Below, in pieces: positions 34,094-41,204 of a DNA stretch of 64,000 bases. A program made the translations under genes and the position numbers. The notes under the pieces were generated by a model. That model ran no database searches. It had not been told where the DNA came from and was given only the letters and a program-made list of their open reading frames with translations. Origin of the DNA: Betaproteobacteria bacterium (lineage in GTDB: Bacteria; Pseudomonadota; Gammaproteobacteria; Burkholderiales; Casimicrobiaceae); assembly GCA_013298765.1 (NCBI GenBank), contig JAAFJA010000003.1, forward strand, positions 372,001 through 436,000, written 5' to 3'. The stretch's first letter is position 1. Each line of letters opens with the position of its first letter.

Positions 34094-34813
34094 ATGAAGT
34101 TCCGTTCGCGTTGTGTGGTTGGCGTTCTCGCGTCCCTTTGCGTGCCGTTCGCGCTCTCCGCTCCTTCGGCGGCGCACGCCAGCGCCGAGCCGCGGCCCGA
34201 CATGGCGCGTCGAATGGCGGCCTGCATCAGTTGCCACGGCAAAGAAGGCAAAACGATCAACACAGAATACCTGCCGCGCATTGCCGGGAAACCTGCGGGG
34301 TATCTCTACGCGCAGCTCAAGCATTTCCAGGACGGGCGTCGCCACAACACGGCGATGAATGGCCTGCTTGAACATTTGAACGACGCCTATTTGCGCCAAA
34401 TCGCAGAGTATTTCTCGCGGCTTGATGTGCTGTATCCGCCGCCTGAGTCGCCGCGCGTGCCCGCGAGCGTGTTCGCGCGTGGGCAGCAGCTCGCGCTGGA
34501 TGGAGACAAGGCAACGAAGGTGCCTGCATGCGCAAGCTGCCACGGCGCAACGCTCACGGGTGTCGCGCCATCGATCCCCGGTCTGCTGGGGCTGCCCGCT
34601 GCGTACATGAGCGCGCAGTTGGGTGCGTGGCGTAACGGGCAACGCAAAGCTTACGCGCCGGATTGCATGGCCTCACACGCACGTGCGATGAGCGCGGAGG
34701 ATGTGAATGCGGTGGCCGCGTGGCTTGCCGCACAACCCGTGCCGCTTAACGGGAAGCCCGCCAACGCGTTGCCTGCGCCTTTGCCAACGGAATGCGGAGG
34801 CATTCCGAAGTGA
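34094..34813 (+). CDS. Di-haem cytochrome c (c4-like), periplasmic
   Basis: Exported electron carrier of 239 residues with a signal peptide (cleaved near AAHASAEP) and two haem motifs. The first, CISCHG, is at about residue 45-50; the second, CASCHG, at about 149-154. The two repeats each contain an L-type LxLP(G)xxAYMSAQLxxxxxGxR-like pattern, as in cytochrome c4 and in small subunits of periplasmic dehydrogenases. Its stop overlaps the GTG start of the tri-haem gene, so the two are translated together. Confidence 0.9.
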   Translation: MKFRSRCVVGVLASLCVPFALSAPSAAHASAEPRPDMARRMAACISCHGKEGKTINTEYLPRIAGKPAGYLYAQLKHFQDGRRHNTAMNGLLEHLNDAYLRQIAEYFSRLDVLYPPPESPRVPASVFARGQQLALDGDKATKVPACASCHGATLTGVAPSIPGLLGLPAAYMSAQLGAWRNGQRKAYAPDCMASHARAMSAEDVNAVAAWLAAQPVPLNGKPANALPAPLPTECGGIPK

Positions 34814-36105
34814 AGCGAATCGGTTGGTTAGCGTTAATCGCATGCAGCGCGCTGTTCGTTGTTTATGCAGCGCTGGTGGTGAAAGAGCTTCTCCTCCCCC
34901 TTCAAGGGGGAGGCCGGGAGGGGGAAGGTATTCCTGCCGCCTCCGCCGAAGACATCAAGCGCGGTGAATACCTCGCAAAAATTGGCAACTGCGCAGGCTG
35001 TCACACTGCGCGCGGTGGTGAGCCGTTTGCGGGTGGCCGCCGCATTCAAACGCCATTCGGATCGGTAGTCGCAACCAACATTACGCCGGACAAAGTCCAC
35101 GGCATCGGCGCATGGAGCGCCAACGACTTCTACCGCGCGCTGCATGAGGGCCGCAGCAAAGACGGCCGACTGCTCTCCCCGGCGTTTCCGTTCACCAATA
35201 CGACGCACATTTCGCGCGCCGATTCGGATGCGATGTATGCGTATTTCATGCGGGGCGTTGCCGCATCCTCGCGCGCGAACGAGACGGGTGAAATGAGTTG
35301 GCCTTACAACTCTCAACTCGCGATTGCCATTTGGCGCGTGCTGTTCTTTGATCGCGCGAACCCGTTAGCGGCTGCGCCCACCACAGCGCTTGAGCGCGGC
35401 GCGTATCTTGCCAACGGGCTCATGCATTGCAGCGCGTGCCACGGCGCGAGAAATGTGTTGGGCGCGCCGATCGCGGACCGCAGCTTCGCTGGCTCAATAA
35501 TGCCGCTCAACGATTGGTATGCGCCATCGCTTCACTTGCGCGATGAAGGAAGTGTGACCGATTGGACGGTTGACGAAATAATTACCTGGCTACGCGTCGG
35601 CATCAACCAGAAAGCATCTGCGCTCGGGCCGATGGCCGATGTGGTGTTCAAGAGCACGCAGTTTCTTGATGACACGGATGCAAACGCGCTTGCGCTGTAT
35701 CTCAAATCGTTGCCCGTGAGCCAAACATCTCAGGGGAGTCAACCAGATAAGTCGAGCACAAACGCCTCAGCGCGCGGCGGTGAACTCTACGCGACCCATT
35801 GCGAAAATTGCCACGGCAAAAATGGCGAAGGGCAGCGCGGCGCGTTTCCGGCGCTTGCAGGCAATCGCGCAGTGACCATGGCGCGGCATGAGAATCTGAT
35901 TCGCATTACGCTCGAAGGCGGCTTCGCGCCCGCGACCGCAGGCAACCCCGCACCCCATGGCATGACCCCGTTCTACCACTTACTCAAAGACGACGAGATC
36001 GCCGAAGTGCTGACCTACGTGCGAAGCGCGTGGGGCAACGATGCACCGCCCGTGACACGACTCGATATGGCCAATTACCGAAACAAACAAAGGTTTAAAC
36101 AATGA
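34810..36105 (+). CDS. Tri-haem membrane-bound cytochrome c, alcohol-dehydrogenase cytochrome-subunit type
   Basis: Electron carrier of 431 residues starting at GTG 34810, which overlaps the previous stop by 4 bp. Residues about 2-25 form a membrane anchor or signal. Haem motifs are CAGCHT (about 60-65), CSACHG (about 203-208) and CENCHG (about 327-332). This three-haem layout matches the cytochrome subunit of gluconate and alcohol dehydrogenases and related quinone-linked complexes. Residues about 27-41 (LLLPLQGGGREGEG) are encoded by a copy of the CCCTCCCCTT repeat family; see the repeat entry. No dehydrogenase gene is visible nearby. Confidence 0.9.
   Translation: MKRIGWLALIACSALFVVYAALVVKELLLPLQGGGREGEGIPAASAEDIKRGEYLAKIGNCAGCHTARGGEPFAGGRRIQTPFGSVVATNITPDKVHGIGAWSANDFYRALHEGRSKDGRLLSPAFPFTNTTHISRADSDAMYAYFMRGVAASSRANETGEMSWPYNSQLAIAIWRVLFFDRANPLAAAPTTALERGAYLANGLMHCSACHGARNVLGAPIADRSFAGSIMPLNDWYAPSLHLRDEGSVTDWTVDEIITWLRVGINQKASALGPMADVVFKSTQFLDDTDANALALYLKSLPVSQTSQGSQPDKSSTNASARGGELYATHCENCHGKNGEGQRGAFPALAGNRAVTMARHENLIRITLEGGFAPATAGNPAPHGMTPFYHLLKDDEIAEVLTYVRSAWGNDAPPVTRLDMANYRNKQRFKQ
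34890..34928. repeat. CCCTCCCCTT-family repeat inside a cytochrome c gene, in frame
   Basis: The stretch CTCCTCCCCCTTCAAGGGGG (34890-34909) continues AGGCCGGGAGGGGGAAGG. It matches the intergenic repeat copies at 7598-7634 and 17826-17863. It lies in the region that codes the linker between the membrane anchor and the first haem domain, and is translated as a Leu/Pro/Gly-rich segment without breaking the frame. Confidence 0.78.
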
Positions 36106-36779
36106 CGATTTCCCGCAGCTTCGATGCCCTCATCTTCGATATGGACGGCACGCTTGTCGATTCCATGCCGTATCACGAGAAGGCATGGGATTTGATGCTT
36201 CCAGAGATCGGCGTGAGCGTGGATCGATTCGAGTTTTTCACATGGTCGGCGGGGCTCACTAATCGAGAAATTTTTCCTCGTTTGCTGGGGCGCGCAGTGA
36301 GCGCGGACGAGTTGGAGCATCTTGCAGACCGCAAAGAAGCGCTCTATCGCGAGAGTTACCGCGACGTGATGACGCCGATGGTGGGCGCGGTTGATTTGCT
36401 CACGCGCGCTCGAAGCGCGGGCGTTAAAACCGCGCTCGGCACCGCCGCGCCGCCAGAGAACATCACGCTCGTGATCGATGGTCTTGAATTGCGCGAACAC
36501 TTTCCCGTGATCGTAGGCGGCGCCGACGTAAAGAACGGTAAACCCGATCCAGAAATTTTTCTGCGCTGCGCGGAGGCGATGGGTATTGAGCCCGCACGCT
36601 GCGTCGTGTTTGAAGATACGCCCGCAGGCGTTGAGGCGGCTTATCGCGCAGGAATGCGCTGCATTGCCATCACCACGACATTGAACGATGCACAAGTGCG
36701 CGGCCTGCCAAACACATCGCATCTCTTAGCGACGGCTCCGCATTTCGCTGCGACGCAGGTGGCGGCTTCGCTGCTTTAG
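36102..36779 (+). CDS. HAD-superfamily phosphatase, beta-phosphoglucomutase-like
   Basis: Cytosolic phosphohydrolase of 225 residues. The nucleophile is in FDMDGTLVDSMPYHEKAWD, the second motif is in TALGTAAPP, the lysine in NGKPDPEIFLRCAEAMG and the Mg-binding acidic pair in VVFEDTPAGVEAA. The cap region contains the helical type I cap found in phosphoglycolate-like and beta-phosphoglucomutase-like enzymes. The sugar phosphate it uses is not known. The start overlaps the cytochrome stop by 4 bp (ATGA). Confidence 0.9.
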   Translation: MTISRSFDALIFDMDGTLVDSMPYHEKAWDLMLPEIGVSVDRFEFFTWSAGLTNREIFPRLLGRAVSADELEHLADRKEALYRESYRDVMTPMVGAVDLLTRARSAGVKTALGTAAPPENITLVIDGLELREHFPVIVGGADVKNGKPDPEIFLRCAEAMGIEPARCVVFEDTPAGVEAAYRAGMRCIAITTTLNDAQVRGLPNTSHLLATAPHFAATQVAASLL

Positions 36780-36805
36780 GCGCTCAGGAACGGCCGTGCG
36801 AGACG

Positions 36806-37165
36806 CTATTCAACGATCACGTAAGTCTTCGTGATCATCTCTAACACCTCAAACGCGCCGATGAAATTCGGCGGAATGTAGAGCGATTCGCCCGTCCCCA
36901 CTTCTTCGTAGTGGCCGTCGTCCGTGTGCACGCGACAGCGACCGGAGAGCACAGTGAAAACTTCATGCTTGGTTGCGCTAAACGCGATCTTCCACTTGCC
37001 GGGCTCACACCGCCAAATGCCGGTATCGATTTGCCCCGCGTTTAGCGCCGCGCTCATCGCGTTCCACGTTTCCCGCTTCGGATTTCCGATCAGACGACGC
37101 TCGACCTTAGGGAAATCGATCGCCGGTTCGCCAGCGCTGTCAGCGGAAAAACGGGTGAGTTTCAT
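36806..37165 (-). CDS. Cupin-domain protein
   Basis: Small beta-barrel protein of 119 residues from the ATG at 37165 (a GTG codon precedes it). GIWRCEPGKWKIAFSATKHE and VLSGRCRVHTDDGHYEEV give the two cupin strands, with IPPNFIGAFEVLE completing the barrel. The exact metal ligands (HxH(x)4E) are partly lacking, so a catalytic role is uncertain. The family is often called DUF861 or ethanolamine-utilisation-cupin-like. Function unknown. Confidence 0.82.
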   Translation of the reverse strand: MKLTRFSADSAGEPAIDFPKVERRLIGNPKRETWNAMSAALNAGQIDTGIWRCEPGKWKIAFSATKHEVFTVLSGRCRVHTDDGHYEEVGTGESLYIPPNFIGAFEVLEMITKTYVIVE

Positions 37166-37323
37166 CACGTGAGCTTGAGCTTTGGGAATTGGAGAAACAA
37201 TAGGGCAGTGCGAGAAATGGCGTTTACGCTAGCGCTAGATACGATTTTTAGCCAATATTGAAAAGTAACAAAAATAGATTCTTGCCCTGACGAATCAGAC
37301 GTTTACTGTGCTCTGCTAATAAA

Positions 37324-38319
37324 TCACTTCCCGTTCAACCACCGCGCTGCATCAATCGCGCCGTACGTGAGAATCGCGCTCGCGCCCGCACGGCGAAACG
37401 CCATGAGTGTTTCCAGCAAACACTTTTTGTAATCCAGCCACCCGTTCGCGCTCGCCGCCTTGAGCATCGCGAATTCGCCGCTGACCTGATACACGGCGAC
37501 CGGCAATTTGAATTCGCTTTTGACTCGCGCGAGGATGTCGAGGTACGGCAAACCGGGTTTCACCATCAGCATGTCCGCGCCTTCTTCCACATCAAGCGCG
37601 CATTCGCGCATCGCTTCGATGCTATTGCCGAAATCGAGTTGATAGGTGTCTTTCGTGCTCACGCCCAGATTCGCGGCTGAGCCGACTGCATCTCTGAACG
37701 GGCCGTAGAAATTGCTCGCGAATTTCGCGCTGTAGGCAAGGATCTTCGTTTGAAAGAACCCCGCTTCGTCGAGCGCTTGGCGAATCGCGCCGATGCGGCC
37801 GTCCATCATGTCCGACGGGGCGACGAAATCAACGCCTGCCGCTGCATGCGTGAGCGATTGCTGGATCAATACCGCGATTGTTTCATCGTTCAAGATGTAG
37901 CCGGTTTCATCGATCAGCCCATCTTGCCCGTGCGAGGTATACGGGTCGAGCGCGACATCGGTGATCACGCCGATGCTCGGCACTTGTTCCTTCAAGGTGC
38001 GAACCGCACGCGGGATCAAACCGTTCGCGTTGTGCGCCTCTTCAGCGTACGGCGTCTTCTCGCCTTCGATGTAGGGAAACAAGGCGATGGCGAACACCCC
38101 CAGCGAGGCCGCTTCTCGCGCACGATCCACCAGCACATCGATCGACATCCGCTCGACGCCCGGCATCGAGGCAATCTCCATCGTGCGTTGCTCGCCTTCG
38201 ACGACAAACACCGGCCAGATCAAATTGGCGGCAGACAGCGAGGTTTCGCGCATCATCGCGCGGGTGAACGCATCGCGACGCATGCGGCGCATGCGCAGGG
38301 TGGGATAGGTGGCACTCAT
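37324..38319 (-). CDS. hemB: Porphobilinogen synthase (delta-aminolevulinate dehydratase)
   Basis: Condenses two 5-aminolevulinate molecules to porphobilinogen in haem synthesis. It has 331 residues. Segments include RMRRMRRDAFTRAMMRET at the N-terminus, the metal-site region DVALDPYTSHGQDG (metal-binding cysteines replaced, as in Mg-type enzymes) and VAPSDMMDGRIGAIR. The two Schiff-base lysines are in LAYSAKFASNFYGPF and MLMVKPGLPYLD. It is on the same strand as hemF but 15 kb away. A 158-bp AT-rich gap to the cupin gene holds no gene. Confidence 0.97.
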   Translation of the reverse strand: MSATYPTLRMRRMRRDAFTRAMMRETSLSAANLIWPVFVVEGEQRTMEIASMPGVERMSIDVLVDRAREAASLGVFAIALFPYIEGEKTPYAEEAHNANGLIPRAVRTLKEQVPSIGVITDVALDPYTSHGQDGLIDETGYILNDETIAVLIQQSLTHAAAGVDFVAPSDMMDGRIGAIRQALDEAGFFQTKILAYSAKFASNFYGPFRDAVGSAANLGVSTKDTYQLDFGNSIEAMRECALDVEEGADMLMVKPGLPYLDILARVKSEFKLPVAVYQVSGEFAMLKAASANGWLDYKKCLLETLMAFRRAGASAILTYGAIDAARWLNGK

Positions 38320-38450
38320 GCGGCGATTTTACGGAGCGGCTCGTTGATGAAGCGCCGGAAGCAAACACGTTCGCAGGCAATCCGCAGAGAAAGCGCCCAA
38401 AATCGAGACACCCTATTGAACCGAAACAATTTCGTTTGATCCGCGTGATT

Positions 38451-38523
38451 TGTAGGCGACGACTTGGCGTCGCTTTCGTTGATTGCGCTCGCAGATCGAA
38501 GCGCGGTCAAGCCCGCGCCTACA
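38451..38523. repeat. REP-like doublet GTAGGCG family, inverted orientation
   Basis: TGTAGGCGACGACTTGGCGTCG leads and CGGTCAAGCCCGCGCCTACA follows, so compared with the copies at 1213-1316 and 19195-19273 the two kinds of arm have exchanged sides. It lies in the 263-bp gap between the hemB start and the exonuclease stop; no other feature was seen there. Confidence 0.75.
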
Positions 38524-38582
38524 AAACGATCAAAAGCGAAATCCGTTGTGCCGAATCAATTGATTCCTCGAGTGGCGTGCGC

Positions 38583-39203
38583 TTACGACCAGCGCCCCAC
38601 TTGTTCGAGCGCCTGCAATTCGGAAAACGTGCGTCGCTCAGGCGGCAACTTAGCGAGGATGCGCTGCAACAGGTGCGCCGTTGCCAGTGCATCGGCGAGC
38701 GCGCGATGTTGTTTTTTAATTGGCGATTTCATCGCTTTCGTCCACTCGCCTAGTGACTTCGCCTTCACCTCGGGAAAAAGCGCTGGCGCGATGCGTTGCA
38801 CATCAATGTGATGAGCGGCAAATGATTTCGCGGCCGCCTTGTTGGTTTGCGATGCAATGGCAGTTCGCAAAAATTTCACGTCGAACTCAGTAAAAAAACC
38901 AACGAATGGCGAATCGCCCACCCAAGCAATGAGCGATTCCAGCGCATCAGCGAGCGCAGCACCATCGTACTGCTCTAGCGCCGTTACGCCATGGACGATT
39001 CGATTTTCCGCGCTGATCGTGCCACTGCCGGAAAGCACGCGATGAAAATAATCGTGAAGCACGATATCGCCGCGATGAATTGCAATTGCGCCGATTTCCA
39101 CGATTCGATCACGCGTCGGATCAAGACCCGTCGTTTCGAGATCCAGCGCGATCCAGCGCTCGCTCTGGGCGCTATCGGAGGTCTTGCGAAGCCAGTCGAA
39201 CAT
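38583..39203 (-). CDS. DnaQ-like 3'-5' exonuclease (DEDDh)
   Basis: Exonuclease domain protein of 206 residues from ATG 39203, six bases after the stop of the CBS-domain gene. Exo I is ALDLETTGLDPTRDRIVEIGA, with the usual Asp-Glu pair; the second and third acidic residues lie in FFTEFDVKFLRT-like and the HRALADALATAHLL segment, which provides the DEDDh His. It resembles the epsilon subunit of polymerase III and the PolC-type exonuclease partners found next to cNMP/CBS/DUF294 genes. Such adjacency is common, suggesting a nucleotide-metabolism or signalling link. Confidence 0.9.
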   Translation of the reverse strand: MFDWLRKTSDSAQSERWIALDLETTGLDPTRDRIVEIGAIAIHRGDIVLHDYFHRVLSGSGTISAENRIVHGVTALEQYDGAALADALESLIAWVGDSPFVGFFTEFDVKFLRTAIASQTNKAAAKSFAAHHIDVQRIAPALFPEVKAKSLGEWTKAMKSPIKKQHRALADALATAHLLQRILAKLPPERRTFSELQALEQVGRWS

Positions 39204-39208
39204 AGCGC

Positions 39209-41068
39209 TCAGGGGTAGTCGGCTTGAAGGCGTTGCTGGAGCTTCCGCGCTTGTCGGAAGCACTCTTTCAAAATGCGCGCATCCATCGGCGAGAGTTGAT
39301 CGAGCGCAATTGCATTCGGCATTTCAGTCACATGCGGTTTTTCTTGCGCACGAAGGCGCAAGCTTTGTAAGAAACCGAAGGCATCGGTCCACTCGCGCAC
39401 CTCGTTGGCTTTGAGTTTTTCCCGCGAGGCGAGCGCTTGTAGTCGCTCAATCGTATTGGTTTGCGTGACTTCATGCGCGAGCGCTAAAACGCGCGCTGCA
39501 TCAACAAACGGGCGCACGCCGTAGCGCTTCAAATCGATCACTTGCTTGCCATTGATTTCGGCCGTGGCGCTCAAGTTTCCGAGCCAATTGAGCGGCGGTT
39601 CCGTGACAAGCGCGTTATCTGACAACTGTTTCAAGAAACGCTGATTGTTGGCTGCGCGCTGCAGCACGCTTCGCTGCAAATCGCGCGCAAGGGCGTGATT
39701 GCCCCAAAGCGAACGCAAATCGAAAAAGATATTCGCCTGGAGCAAGCTCTCCGGATCGCCCAAATCGATCCATTCAGAAAATCGTGTGGTCCACGCGGCT
39801 ACATCAAGCGCGAGCTCGGGATTGCTCGCCATGATGTTGCCTTTGCAGAGCGGAAATCCGCACTGCGCAAGCGAATCGTTTACCTCTTTCGCGAACGCTG
39901 GCAAAACGTCTCGATTCGCGCTCTCGCCGATGATGAGCGCGTTGTCTTGATCGGTGGAAATCGTTTGCTCATGCCGGCCTTCGCTGCCGAGTGCAATCCA
40001 GCACACATCGTGTTCGCGAATGCCAAACTTGGTAGCAGTCATAGCAATCAGGCGTTGCGCAATTTGATCGTTCAAGCGGGAGACAAATCGCGTCATGGTG
40101 AGCGATTCCACGCCTTGCGCGATCAGGTTGCGTGCGAGCTCGCGCGCGTCGCTCGCACATAGCGCAAGTTGCGCGGCGTTATTCGCACGGCTGATCGCCC
40201 CGCTCACGCCGGTGAGCGTGTGCCGCTGCAGCGCAAACAAATCGCGCTCCGAAACGATGCCTTTGAGCAAGCCTTCGTCATTCACGACGACGACATGGCG
40301 AAATCCACGCTCAGCCATCAGAAGTGCTGCCTCAACGGCCGTAGCGGAATCCGGAAGCGTGGCAACGGGGGAGGTCGCAACCGTGGTAATGGGCGCATCG
40401 AGATCGGCGCTCGGCAACACGATTCGTGGGATCACATCGCGCTCCGTCAGAATACCTGCGGGCTTTCCTTCAGAGTCGATAACAACAATCGATCCAATCG
40501 CCTTACTTTGCATTGACAAGAGGGCGTCTTTAACGCTTGTAGACTTATCCGCTGTTACGGGCTCTCGCCTTAGTAAATTTGAAAGCGTGCGAGGAAGTTG
40601 TATGTCTGCTGAACCCTCGGCAACGTAGCTCGCCTGCAGCGCGCGGCGGGATCGTTCCAACAAATAGGTAAGCCTGCGGTCACAGAAATCGGCCAGCGCG
40701 TGCGAGCGATCAACGGCCGCCAAAAAATCCTTTGCGGGAACGCGCAGCGCAAAGACCTCATCCTCAGCAAAAAAGTGCGAAATCACGGGGCGCGCGGTAA
40801 GCAGTGCGCCGATGGGAAACATTTCGCCGACCGTGAGCTCAAGCGCGCCGACCGATTTATCGTCGCTGCGTTCGCCACGTACCCGGCCCGAGGCGACAAT
40901 CCAGCACTCTTCAACTTTGGTGTTCGCCGCGATCAACGATTCGCGCGGCGCGTGGTAGCTCACCCGCGCGTTGGCAAGCAGCGCCTCGCGCTCCGCCACC
41001 GACATTTCGGAGAACGGCTCGTGACTCGCAAGAATTTCAATGTAGGGAGCGGCGGCGGAGTGTTTCAC
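39209..41068 (-). CDS. cNMP-binding / CBS-pair / DUF294 nucleotidyltransferase protein
   Basis: Large regulatory protein of 619 residues starting at GTG. Domains in order: cyclic-nucleotide-binding-like domain (about 10-140, with PFSEMSVAEREALL), two CBS domains (about 155-285, VIDSEGKPAGILTERDV and VVNDEGLLKGIVSERDL), then a DUF294 nucleotidyltransferase domain (about 320-450) whose active-site segment is IALGSEGRHEQTISTDQDNA (GS-x-GR-xE-x2-T and DxD). A C-terminal helical DUF294_C segment completes it. It probably senses a nucleotide through CBS or cNMP pockets and adds or removes a nucleotide on a protein; the partner is unknown. Confidence 0.9.
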   Translation of the reverse strand: MKHSAAAPYIEILASHEPFSEMSVAEREALLANARVSYHAPRESLIAANTKVEECWIVASGRVRGERSDDKSVGALELTVGEMFPIGALLTARPVISHFFAEDEVFALRVPAKDFLAAVDRSHALADFCDRRLTYLLERSRRALQASYVAEGSADIQLPRTLSNLLRREPVTADKSTSVKDALLSMQSKAIGSIVVIDSEGKPAGILTERDVIPRIVLPSADLDAPITTVATSPVATLPDSATAVEAALLMAERGFRHVVVVNDEGLLKGIVSERDLFALQRHTLTGVSGAISRANNAAQLALCASDARELARNLIAQGVESLTMTRFVSRLNDQIAQRLIAMTATKFGIREHDVCWIALGSEGRHEQTISTDQDNALIIGESANRDVLPAFAKEVNDSLAQCGFPLCKGNIMASNPELALDVAAWTTRFSEWIDLGDPESLLQANIFFDLRSLWGNHALARDLQRSVLQRAANNQRFLKQLSDNALVTEPPLNWLGNLSATAEINGKQVIDLKRYGVRPFVDAARVLALAHEVTQTNTIERLQALASREKLKANEVREWTDAFGFLQSLRLRAQEKPHVTEMPNAIALDQLSPMDARILKECFRQARKLQQRLQADYP

Positions 41069-41204
41069 GGCGATGGGGGCGGATGACTATCGCCCGATTG
41101 TGCACGCAAAGCGAGAAGCTCGCCTTGCTCAAAATCAAGTCGCAACAGAGCGGCGCCCCGCGCGGGTTGCAGGGCTTGCGGCGCGTGCGGCGGTTGTAAA
41201 GCGA

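Noticed and set aside
34025-34642. N-terminal extension of the phytanoyl-CoA dioxygenase frame
   Set aside because: It runs antisense through the cytochrome c gene; the family-like protein begins at 34024.
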